7,792 nt of DNA, taken from assembly GCA_902796985.1 (NCBI GenBank), contig CADBRC010000022.1, forward strand, positions 1-7,792, in the 5' to 3' direction. The notes below the pieces were generated by a model, which worked only from the letters and a program-made list of their open reading frames with translations, did no database searches and had not been told where the DNA came from. A program made the position numbers and the translations under genes. Positions 1-5,230 of the stretch are shown piece after piece (within the stretch, counting starts at the first letter, position 1; each line of letters starts with the position of its first letter). This stretch comes from an uncultured Spirochaetaceae bacterium. Its GTDB lineage: Bacteria > Spirochaetota > Spirochaetia > Treponematales > Treponemataceae.

Positions 1-136
1 AAGAACACATGTAGGTGTAGTGGGTGGAATAGACCACTCCGTCAACCTTTCCCAGTTCCTCCGCGACTTTTTCAACGTCAACTGTTCCGGCAATGTTGGT
101 GCCGCAGTGACATACGAAAACTCCTATTCTTTCCAT
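1..136 (-). CDS. hdrA: HdrA N-terminus, CoB-CoM heterodisulfide reductase subunit A-like (partial, cut by window edge)
   Basis: The first 45 codons of a gene that continues past position 1. Read from the ATG at 136-134, the product begins MERIGVFVCHCGTNIAGTVD and reaches a YMCS motif at residues 42-45. The opening IGVFVCHCGxNIxGxVDVE and the following YMCS are the signature start of HdrA, the FAD and iron-sulfur subunit that in characterised complexes performs flavin-based electron bifurcation. The start codon lies 10 bases after the hdrC stop, and the ribosome binding site AAGGAG overlaps that stop codon, so the gene is co-transcribed and probably translationally coupled with hdrC. The FAD-binding domain and the ferredoxin-like cluster motifs lie outside the window, so I cannot say whether this is a full-length HdrA or which electron-input partner follows it. 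The family assignment is firm despite the short length. Confidence 0.88.
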   Translation of the reverse strand, partial: MERIGVFVCHCGTNIAGTVDVEKVAEELGKVDGVVYSTHYTYMCS

Positions 137-146
137 CTGCCACTCC

Positions 147-548
147 TTACTTGCGGTACTTCCTGAATGCGCTGACTATCGCCTGCTGCGGCAGCTCGTC
201 GTCAAGCTTGGACATCTCGGCGACGGCCTCCGGGGTCAGGTGCTGGGGGCCGCGCTTGCGCTCCACGACCATCCTGACGGCCTCAATCAGCTTTGCCGGC
301 TCCACCTGGCGCGGACAGCGCTCCAGGCAGGCGAAGCATGACAGACAGGCGTAAATGGACTTGGATTCAAGGAGACTCTCAATCTCTCCGTTTTCCACCA
401 TCTGCACGAACTGGTGCGGGTGGTACTCCATTGCGTCATAGTTGGGGCAGGTCGCGGAACACTTGCCGCATACCATGCACTTTTTGGGATTGACACCGCT
501 TATAGAAAGAAGCTGGCTCTTTATCTCTTCACATTCGCTCTTAAGCAT
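147..548 (-). CDS. hdrC: HdrC-like 4Fe-4S protein, heterodisulfide reductase subunit C
   Basis: A 133-residue cytoplasmic iron-sulfur protein. Two classic CxxCxxCxxxCP motifs are complete: C24, C27, C30, C34 followed by P35, and C68, C71, C74, C78 followed by P79, each expected to share in holding two [4Fe-4S] clusters. The spacing and the PNYDAMEYHPHQFVQMVENG stretch after the first motif are typical of HdrC, which passes electrons from HdrA to the catalytic HdrB. It is shorter than the methanogen subunit as I recall it (about 185 residues). The ATG at 548-546 overlaps the hdrB stop codon by 8 bases, and AAGGAGG sits six bases upstream inside the end of hdrB, which fixes the start and implies translational coupling. 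Alternative: a generic 4Fe-4S dicluster subunit (GlpC- or SdhB-like), but HdrB and HdrA on either side make HdrC much more likely. Confidence 0.9.
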   Translation of the reverse strand: MLKSECEEIKSQLLSISGVNPKKCMVCGKCSATCPNYDAMEYHPHQFVQMVENGEIESLLESKSIYACLSCFACLERCPRQVEPAKLIEAVRMVVERKRGPQHLTPEAVAEMSKLDDELPQQAIVSAFRKYRK

Positions 549-1353
549 TGCATGCCTCCTTCACCCCAAGGGCCTCGGCAAGAAGCTCCGTAAAGTAGAT
601 TACATCGAGCTTGCTGTCACCCTTGTTCTTGATGAGGTTGTAACGGCAGAGCGGGCAGCTCGTGACGAGGAAGTCCGCGCCCATGTCCTCCGCGTTGGAG
701 AGGATTGCAGCAGTTCGCTTCTCGGGAATGGACGGATCCTCGAATCCCGCGTAGGCACCGCAGCACTCGTTCCTCTGCGAGTAGATGACGGGAGTCCCGC
801 CTATTGCCTTGATGAAATCCTCGATAATCTGCGGGTTCTCCGGGTCATCGAACTGGAGAACCTTGCCGGGGCGGAGGAGGAGGCAGCCGTAGTAGGCTCC
901 GATTTTCTTACCCTTGAAAGGATTCTTGACGGCCTGCTTGAGCTTGTCCCAGCCTACGACATCGCGGAGGGCCTCAAGATAGTGGACGACTTTCGTCTCG
1001 CCGTGGTATTCAATGTCATCGTGTTTCAGGTAGTTGTTCACCTTCAGGATGACATTCTCATCATTCTGCATATCATCGTTTACCTGCTTCAAGACATTGT
1101 AGCAGGCGGAGCAGAGCGTGACCAGATCATGCCCCGAGGATTTCGCAGCGGCAAGCGCACGCACTGACGAGAGCTTGGTTGCAATCTCGTCCTTCGCAAG
1201 AGGATAGGTTCCTCCGCAGCACTGCCAGTCAGGAATCTCCTCGAGAGTAAACCCCAGTGCCTCCGCCGACTTACGCGCATACATATCAAGGTCTTTCGCC
1301 TTGTTCTTGAGCGTGCAGCCGGGGAAGTAGGAGTAAGTGATGTTATTGTCCAT
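541..1353 (-). CDS. hdrB: HdrB-like catalytic subunit with two CCG domains
   Basis: A 270-residue soluble protein with two complete cysteine-rich CCG domains. The first has C13, C45-C46 (in WQCCGG) and C81/C84 (CSAC); the second has C157 (YYGC), C197-C198 (NECCGA) and C233/C236 (CPLC). Each follows the C-x31-39-CC-x34-36-CxxC pattern that in methanogen HdrB binds a non-cubane [4Fe-4S] cluster, where disulfide cleavage takes place. No ligand is missing, so a working disulfide-reductase site is predicted. Length matches a stand-alone HdrB. The ATG at 1353-1351 follows AAGGAT with a five-base gap and starts the operon hdrB-hdrC-hdrA. CoM-S-S-CoB is not expected in a bacterium, so the true substrate (a thiol/disulfide protein or another acceptor) cannot be read from the sequence. 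The CCG subunit of SdhE/TfrB-type enzymes is an alternative that HdrA argues against. Confidence 0.92.
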   Translation of the reverse strand: MDNNITYSYFPGCTLKNKAKDLDMYARKSAEALGFTLEEIPDWQCCGGTYPLAKDEIATKLSSVRALAAAKSSGHDLVTLCSACYNVLKQVNDDMQNDENVILKVNNYLKHDDIEYHGETKVVHYLEALRDVVGWDKLKQAVKNPFKGKKIGAYYGCLLLRPGKVLQFDDPENPQIIEDFIKAIGGTPVIYSQRNECCGAYAGFEDPSIPEKRTAAILSNAEDMGADFLVTSCPLCRYNLIKNKGDSKLDVIYFTELLAEALGVKEACNA

Positions 1354-1364
1354 CTTTACATCCT

Positions 1365-1392
1365 TGTATGTAATACTTGTGCATTACGTACA
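1365..1392. promoter_or_regulatory. 28-base inverted repeat before hdrB (operator or leader hairpin)
   Basis: The arms TGTATGTAAT (1365-1374) and ATTACGTACA (1383-1392) are inverted copies matching at 9 of 10 positions, separated by eight bases. The repeat ends next to the hdrB ribosome binding site (AAGGAT, 1359-1364) and lies just downstream of a candidate -10 box. It could be an operator for a dimeric repressor at the transcription start, or a leader hairpin controlling access to the ribosome binding site. It does not match the Rex consensus (TTGTTAA-N4-TTAACAA). Confidence 0.55.
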
Positions 1393-1396
1393 GGAC

Positions 1397-1425
1397 ATAA
1401 TACACAGCCTTAAGATTCGTATTAA
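1397..1425 (-). promoter_or_regulatory. Candidate weak sigma70-type promoter of hdrBCA
   Basis: On the minus strand TTAATA (1425-1420, four of six matches to TTGACA) lies 17 bases before TATTAT (1402-1397, five of six matches to TATAAT). The start of transcription would fall near 1390, inside the inverted repeat. The -35 box overlaps the T-run of the upstream terminator. A separate promoter is expected here because a terminator precedes hdrB, but the -35 match is weak. Confidence 0.35.
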
Positions 1426-1463
1426 AACAGGCTTCCTGCTATTCTCCCAAAACAGGAAACCTG
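1424..1463 (-). terminator. Intrinsic terminator of the mdh-fum operon
   Basis: On the minus strand CAGGTTTCCTG (1463-1453) pairs with CAGGAAGCCTG (1438-1428), an 11-base-pair stem with one G-T pair around a 14-base loop, followed directly by TTTTAAT. This is a good Rho-independent terminator about 50 bases after the fumarase stop codon and separates the C4 operon from the hdr operon. Confidence 0.75.
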
Positions 1464-1465
1464 AG

Positions 1466-1509
1466 TTGCCCGGGGCCTCAGCCATAAGACCCCGGGTATT
1501 GTCGGGCAA
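1466..1509 (-). other. GC-rich hairpin with alternative pairing after fumarase
   Basis: CCCGGGGTC (1496-1488) pairs with GGCCCCGGG (1477-1469) around a 10-base loop, a nine-base-pair stem. An outer pair, TTGCCCG (1509-1503) with CGGGCAA (1472-1466), shares four bases with it, so the two pairings partly compete. No T-run follows. It probably stabilises the 3' end of the mdh-fum mRNA or assists the terminator just downstream. Confidence 0.5.
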
Positions 1510-1515
1510 GCCCTA

Positions 1516-2907
1516 TTATTTCTTTACGCCAGCCATCTCTTCCGGATGGAACACTTCGTCGAACTTCTCCGCCGTCAGGAAGCCCAGGCTTACGCAGGCC
1601 TCCTTGAGCGAGATGTTCTTCTCGTATGCCAGATGGGAAGTCTTTGCCGCATTCTCATAGCCGATGTAGGGGTTGAGCGCGGTCACGAGCATCAGGGAGT
1701 TGTGCAGGTTGTAGTGCATTTTCTCCTTGTTTGCGGTGATTCCGACGGCGCAGTTATTGTTGAAGCTGACCATAACTTCTGCAAGCAGGCGGACCGACTG
1801 CAGGAAGTTGTAGGCGATGACCGGCATGAAGACGTTCAGCTCGAAGTTGCCCTGGGATGCCGCTACGCCGACTGCGGTGTCGTTGCCCATGACCTGCACG
1901 GCGACCATCGTCATGGCCTCGCACTGGGTCGGGTTCACCTTGCCCGGCATGATGGAAGATCCCGGCTCGTTCTCGGGGATGTGAATCTCACCGAGGCCGT
2001 CGCGGGGACCGGAAGCGAGCCAGCGCACGTCGTTGGCAATCTTCATCAGGTCGGCGGCGAGGGCCTTGAGCCCGCCGTGGGCAAAGGTGACCTCGTCTTT
2101 GCTGGAAAGTGCGTGGAACTTGTTGGGTGCGGTCACAAAGTCCTTGCCGGTCAGCTCGGAAACCTTCTTCGCAACGAGGGTGTCGAATCCCTTGGGTGCG
2201 TTCAGTCCCGTACCGACGGCAGTACCGCCCAGTGCAAGCTGCTTGAGGTAGGGGAGGGAAGATGCAATCATCTCCTTGTCCCGCTCAAGCGAACTTCTCC
2301 AGCCGGAAATCTCCTGGCTGAAGGAAATCGGAACCGCGTCCTGCAGGTGGGTGCGGCCTGACTTGACGATGCCCTCGTTCTCCTTCTCAAGCTTCTTGAA
2401 GGTGTTCACGAGCAGGTCAATCGCCGGGAAGAGCTTGTCCTCAATCTCGACCGTCGCCGCAATGTGCAGGGCGGTCGGGAAGGTGTCGTTGCTGGACTGG
2501 CTCATGTTTACGTCATCGTTCGGGTGGCAGAGCTTGCTTCCCGCAATCTGGTTGGCGCGGTTGGCAATGACCTCGTTGGTGTTCATGTTGCTCTGCGTTC
2601 CGCTTCCCGTCTGCCAGACGACGAGCGGGAAGTTCTCGTTGAGGGAGCCGGAGATAACCTCGTCGCACGCCTGGCTGATGCACTTGAGCTTCTCTGCGGT
2701 CATCTTCTCGCTCTTCAGCTCATGGTTCGCCTGGGCAGCCGCCTTCTTGAGGTAGCCGAATGCCTTGGTAATCTCGCGGGGCATGGTCTCTATGCCGACC
2801 CCAATCAGAAAGTTCTCGTGGCTGCGCTCGGTCTGGGCTCCCCACAGCTTGTCTGCCGGAACCTTGACCTCGCCCATCGAGTCGTGCTCTATGCGGTAGT
2901 TTTCCAT
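1516..2907 (-). CDS. fumC: Class II fumarate hydratase (fumarase C)
   Basis: This cytoplasmic, oxygen-stable, iron-free tetrameric enzyme interconverts fumarate and L-malate. The 463-residue length is close to E. coli FumC (467). The superfamily signature GSSIMPGKVN is at residues 316-325 with the catalytic serine at S318. GRTHLQDA at 184-191 contains the active-site H187, and the substrate-binding stretches GSGTQSNMN (101-109) and SSNDTFPT (138-145) are intact. His in GRTHLQDA and Gly in MPGKVN point to fumarase rather than aspartase (Gln and Ala there). The ATG at 2907-2905 is 17 bases after the mdh stop codon; a GGGAG motif overlapping that stop is the likely ribosome binding site, although its 12-base gap is long. 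It is the second gene of the mdh-fum operon, where it would act in the reductive direction, malate to fumarate, feeding fumarate reduction or other uses. Confidence 0.96.
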   Translation of the reverse strand: MENYRIEHDSMGEVKVPADKLWGAQTERSHENFLIGVGIETMPREITKAFGYLKKAAAQANHELKSEKMTAEKLKCISQACDEVISGSLNENFPLVVWQTGSGTQSNMNTNEVIANRANQIAGSKLCHPNDDVNMSQSSNDTFPTALHIAATVEIEDKLFPAIDLLVNTFKKLEKENEGIVKSGRTHLQDAVPISFSQEISGWRSSLERDKEMIASSLPYLKQLALGGTAVGTGLNAPKGFDTLVAKKVSELTGKDFVTAPNKFHALSSKDEVTFAHGGLKALAADLMKIANDVRWLASGPRDGLGEIHIPENEPGSSIMPGKVNPTQCEAMTMVAVQVMGNDTAVGVAASQGNFELNVFMPVIAYNFLQSVRLLAEVMVSFNNNCAVGITANKEKMHYNLHNSLMLVTALNPYIGYENAAKTSHLAYEKNISLKEACVSLGFLTAEKFDEVFHPEEMAGVKK

Positions 2908-2924
2908 AAAAACGTTCTGCTCCC

Positions 2925-3881
2925 TTAGATAGAGAAGTCGAGCTGGCCGATGACTTCCTTCAGGCAGTCTGCGCTGTGCCTGAGGGATGCAACCTCGCTG
3001 TCAAGGAGCGGAGCGGTGAGGCGGCTCGTGATTCCGTTGTGTCCGACGACGGTCGGGATGCTGAGCGCAACGTCCTTGATGCCGTACTCGCCGTCGAGCA
3101 TGGAAGTAATCGTCAGCACGGAGTCCGTGTCATAGGTCAGCGTCTCGCAGAGGTAGGCCGTCGTAATGCCGATTGCATAGTTGGTGCAGCCCTTGGCCTT
3201 GATGATGATGCCGCCGGACTTGCGGATGTAGTCCTCAACGTCGTCGTGGTGGAACTCAGGCAGCTTCTTGCTCTCGAAGGAGGCTGCATACTTGTCAACC
3301 GGAATGGATCCGATGTTGGCGAGAGACCAGGGCACGAAGGATGAGTCGCCGTGCTCGCCGAAGACGTAGCCGTGCACATTCTCCTGGGAAATCTTGTAGG
3401 TCTCGGCGATGCGGGCGCGGAAGCGGGCCGTGTCAAGCATGGTTCCCGTACCGAAGACGCGGTTGGCGGGGATGCCTGAAGTCTTGACGAACTGGTAGGT
3501 GAGTATGTCGACGGGGTTTGCAACCAAAACGTACAGTGCGTTGGGAGCAACCTTCGTAATCTGCGGGATAATCGACTTCATTATGTTGACGTTGGTCTGG
3601 GCCAGGTCCAGCCTGGTCTGTCCGGGCTTGCGTCCAACTCCTGACGTGAGGATGACGATGTCAGAATCCTTCGCGTCGTTGTAATCTCCGGCATGGACGT
3701 AGACGGGGCCTACGAAGGGCGTTCCCTGGCGGATGTCCATAGCCTCTCCCTCGGTGACTTCCTGCCTTACGTCGATGAGGACAATCTCGGAGGCGAGTTC
3801 CTTGAGCGTGAGCGCGTAGGCGACCGTCGAGCCTACCTTTCCTGCGCCACCGATGATTGTGATTTTGTTGGTGTTAGCCAT
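2925..3881 (-). CDS. mdh: NAD-dependent malate dehydrogenase on an LDH-like framework
   Basis: A 318-residue member of the lactate/malate dehydrogenase family. The Rossmann motif GGAGKVGS is at 11-18, and D37 at the end of the second strand indicates NAD rather than NADP. The catalytic pair is D150 (family number 168) and H177 (195, in GEHGDS), with carboxylate-binding R153 (171). The specificity loop reads GVGRKPGQTR (81-90): R84 falls at position 102, where Arg marks malate dehydrogenases and Gln marks lactate dehydrogenases; R90 is 109. The rest looks LDH-like, including T233 (246), I237 (250) and the RLDL loop end. I therefore call oxaloacetate/malate as substrate, supported by fumarase 17 bases downstream, but annotation pipelines may label it L-lactate dehydrogenase. 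The ATG at 3881-3879 follows TAGGAG with a seven-base gap. It is the first gene of the operon, with a near-consensus promoter. Confidence 0.85.
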   Translation of the reverse strand: MANTNKITIIGGAGKVGSTVAYALTLKELASEIVLIDVRQEVTEGEAMDIRQGTPFVGPVYVHAGDYNDAKDSDIVILTSGVGRKPGQTRLDLAQTNVNIMKSIIPQITKVAPNALYVLVANPVDILTYQFVKTSGIPANRVFGTGTMLDTARFRARIAETYKISQENVHGYVFGEHGDSSFVPWSLANIGSIPVDKYAASFESKKLPEFHHDDVEDYIRKSGGIIIKAKGCTNYAIGITTAYLCETLTYDTDSVLTITSMLDGEYGIKDVALSIPTVVGHNGITSRLTAPLLDSEVASLRHSADCLKEVIGQLDFSI

Positions 3882-3927
3882 TTGAATTCTCCTACATTAG
3901 ATACAGCCACGATTCGCCGTGACGGAT

Positions 3928-3940
3928 ATGCCGACGGCAT
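3928..3940. promoter_or_regulatory. 13-base palindrome at the start of the mdh leader
   Basis: ATGCCGACGGCAT is a perfect odd palindrome centred on 3934, a few bases downstream of the predicted mdh transcription start near 3947. It could be a small operator or a short leader hairpin. The rest of the roughly 65-base leader holds only a weak CACG/CGTG inverted pair and the ribosome binding site. Confidence 0.35.
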
Positions 3941-3953
3941 TATCTGACTACCC

Positions 3954-3982
3954 ATTATAAATCATAATCCGCCAGTTGTTAA
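3954..3982 (-). promoter_or_regulatory. Strong sigma70-type promoter of mdh-fumC
   Basis: On the minus strand TTAACA (3982-3977, five of six) is followed after exactly 17 bases by a perfect TATAAT (3959-3954). Transcription should start near 3947, giving a leader of about 65 bases before mdh. This is the best promoter in the window and lies in an AT-rich stretch after the rsb terminator. Confidence 0.8.
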
Positions 3983-4010
3983 GTATAATATTGAAAGAAA
4001 AAGACATTTT

Positions 4011-4088
4011 TGTGAGTTTCAGGGGATTTTTTTTTGTTTTCTGTGAGGATTTGCACATTGATAATTTTTGACTGTGAAAATCATCACG
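4011..4088. promoter_or_regulatory. Three TGTGA half-sites at 31-base spacing, two of them CRP/FNR-family-like sites
   Basis: TGTGA begins at 4011, 4042 and 4073, exactly 31 bases (about three helical turns) apart. The second is TGTGA-N6-GCACA (4042-4057) and the third TGTGA-N6-TCACG (4073-4088), each nine of ten matches to the classic CRP-type TGTGA-N6-TCACA. The first has no matching right arm. Taking the mdh start as about 3947, the centres fall near -72, -103 and -134, on one face of the helix upstream of the promoter. A nine-T run lies at 4027-4035. The regulator is inferred from the motif only. Confidence 0.45.
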
Positions 4089-4108
4089 GTATTTTGAGGG
4101 GCCGGGAT

Positions 4109-4138
4109 AAAGAAAAGCCCCGGTACAAAAACCGGGGC
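4109..4138 (-). terminator. Intrinsic terminator of the rsb operon
   Basis: On the minus strand GCCCCGGT (4138-4131) pairs perfectly with ACCGGGGC (4124-4117) around a six-base loop, followed by TTTTCTTT. This is a strong Rho-independent terminator about 65 bases after the rsbW-like stop codon. On the plus strand only three T bases follow the stem, so it acts mainly on minus-strand transcripts and insulates mdh. Confidence 0.88.
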
Positions 4139-4161
4139 CTTTGCATTGCGTGAAATGCCTT

Positions 4162-4224
4162 TCAGTCTACAGGAATGGACGTTCAGCCCATAGAGGCAGA
4201 CTGTCAGTCTACAGAAACACCGTG
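4162..4224 (-). repeat. Three tandem 21-base units spanning the end of rsbW, each ending in in-frame TGA
   Basis: Units 4224-4204, 4203-4183 and 4182-4162 are each seven codons in the rsbW frame. They would read HGVSVD-stop, QSASMG-stop and TSIPVD-stop. The first and third share an exact 11-base block (CTGTAGACTGA on the minus strand) exactly 42 bases apart; the middle one matches that block at 8 of 11 positions, all differences being transitions. Overall pairwise identity is 11 to 13 of 21. The first unit ends the coding sequence; the other two lie in the 3' leader-to-terminator stretch. Confidence 0.65.
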
Positions 4225-4752
4225 CCGCTTCTGCTGGAAATGCTTGAGCATGGCAACGCCGTTCCTCTTGTCGTTGTAGACGAATCCGCCGTCCCAATAC
4301 TCCAGGGCTGCGAAGAGGGCGTTACCGCCGTCCTGATCGTCAGATTTCCTCGTGCGGAATGAGACATAGTTGGACAGCTCCTCAAAGTTTGAATCCCTAA
4401 GGCAGTCCAGCCTCTTCCTGTTGAACTCGTTCCACTTCTCCAAGTCCTTAAAGCCCTCTCCCTCGTCCTCAACGATGATATGGGCATGGGTCGCACTGAA
4501 GGAGTACCAGATGTGGAGCTTCTTGTTGATGTCGCAGTTGTTTCCATGCTTGACTGCGTTCTTGATAACCTCGCTTATCTGCTGCTCCAAGAGGTTTATC
4601 TCCTTTATTTCCAACGGGGCAGACTGCACTATCAAAAGGGTAAAGTAACGTATCTGCCTGAAATCCGACGGAAACTCCTTGTACATCATGTTTGACTTGT
4701 CAAACAAGGGATCATTGCCGTCCGCCCGCAACTCCTTTATATCGTCTGCCAT
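4204..4752 (-). CDS. rsbW: RsbW-like serine-protein kinase / anti-sigma-type ATPase (HATPase_c_2)
   Basis: A 182-residue cytoplasmic protein with a GHKL-type ATP-binding fold. The N box is SEVIKNAVKHG (60-70; E61, N65, H69), the G1 box is EDEGEGF (95-101) and a G2-like segment is DGGNALFAALEYWDGG (141-156). RsbW/SpoIIAB proteins use ATP to phosphorylate their STAS partner and usually also sequester a sigma factor. This one is longer than a typical RsbW, with a charged stretch of about 40 residues (102-140) between the G1 and G2 boxes and an untypical G2 box, so it may bind something other than a sigma factor. The ATG at 4752-4750 follows AAGGAG with a nine-base purine gap. It is the third gene after the phosphatase and the STAS gene, 98 bases from the latter. 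It ends in TGA, the only TGA stop in the window, within a tandem repeat. The symbol reflects family, not proven function. Confidence 0.8.
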   Translation of the reverse strand: MADDIKELRADGNDPLFDKSNMMYKEFPSDFRQIRYFTLLIVQSAPLEIKEINLLEQQISEVIKNAVKHGNNCDINKKLHIWYSFSATHAHIIVEDEGEGFKDLEKWNEFNRKRLDCLRDSNFEELSNYVSFRTRKSDDQDGGNALFAALEYWDGGFVYNDKRNGVAMLKHFQQKRHGVSVD

Positions 4753-4777
4753 CTCTTTCTTCTCCTTCTTATGGTAT

Positions 4778-4803
4778 TACAGCCCCTTTGTGGGAGAGCT
4801 GTA
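4778..4803 (-). other. Hairpin in the rsbV-rsbW spacer
   Basis: TACAGC (4803-4798) pairs with GCTGTA (4783-4778); with two G-T pairs the stem extends to nine. No T-run follows on the minus strand. It sits between the STAS gene and the rsbW ribosome binding site and could be a processing or stability element that sets the ratio of the two proteins. The remaining part of the 98-base spacer shows no gene or clear promoter. Confidence 0.4.
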
Positions 4804-4850
4804 GGCCCCCTTTTTGAGTAAACTCGTGCTTTTAACCCGAAACCCTGCGG

Positions 4851-5189
4851 TTATTCCTTTATCATCAACAGGGCTTCCTCAACGCTGTTTGCGATGGGGA
4901 AATAACCCATAAGCTTGGTAAGCTCGATGACCTTTTTGACAGAGCCGTGAATGTTCGAGATATAGAGCTTGAGATTCATCTTCTTAATCGTTGAACAGAT
5001 GTAAATGAGCGCACCGATTCCAGAGGAGTCGATGTAGTCTACCTGCTCGAGGTTGATTATGAAGGCCTTGACGTTCTTTTCCAACATCTTGACGACCAGC
5101 TCCTTGAGCTTGTAGGAGTTGTACAAGTCCATCTCACCGTTCACGTCAATGATGTAGACATCTCCGTTCTTCCTTATTTTCAGTTCCAT
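4851..5189 (-). CDS. rsbV: STAS-domain anti-sigma factor antagonist (RsbV/SpoIIAA-like)
   Basis: A single-domain STAS protein of 112 residues, the usual size. The conserved loop DYIDSSGIGALI (51-62) places the phosphorylatable serine at S55, equivalent to Ser58 in SpoIIAA (the first Ser after Asp). In the family, the kinase phosphorylates this serine to inactivate the antagonist and the PP2C phosphatase removes the phosphate, freeing it to bind the kinase and release that kinase's target. Both partners are encoded alongside: the phosphatase 41 bases upstream and the kinase 98 bases downstream. The ATG at 5189-5187 follows AAGGAG with a six-base gap. The protein is cytoplasmic, with no signal peptide or membrane segment. 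Nothing in it is truncated. Which downstream target it controls is not visible here. Confidence 0.93.
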   Translation of the reverse strand: MELKIRKNGDVYIIDVNGEMDLYNSYKLKELVVKMLEKNVKAFIINLEQVDYIDSSGIGALIYICSTIKKMNLKLYISNIHGSVKKVIELTKLMGYFPIANSVEEALLMIKE

Positions 5190-5230
5190 AAGATACTCCT
5201 TATATTTTATCCCTTTTGTAGTTTACACTA

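Noticed and set aside
442..1167. 241-codon open frame on the plus strand
   Set aside because: It lies opposite hdrB and hdrC, whose family motifs are clear. The frame is open because of codon bias on the real strand; the product has no recognisable motif.
541..1353. CCG subunit of a thiol:fumarate reductase or SdhE-type succinate dehydrogenase, suggested by the fumarase gene next door
   Set aside because: A separate HdrC and a clear HdrA start follow in the same operon, and a terminator separates them from the fumarase gene.
1546..2361. 271-codon open frame on the plus strand
   Set aside because: Antisense shadow of the fumarase gene; low-complexity Val/Leu/Gly-rich product with no family features.
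1516..2907. Aspartate ammonia-lyase
   Set aside because: The motifs GRTHLQDA and GSSIMPGKVN are the fumarase forms; aspartase has Gln and Ala at the two deciding positions.
4162..4224. Recoding of TGA as an amino acid
   Set aside because: No other gene here needs an in-frame TGA, all others end in TAA or TAG, and Trp is written TGG; the standard code fits.
4019..4297. 92-codon minus-strand open frame across the rsb terminator
   Set aside because: It overlaps the end of rsbW in another frame, runs through the terminator hairpin and has no supported start or motif.
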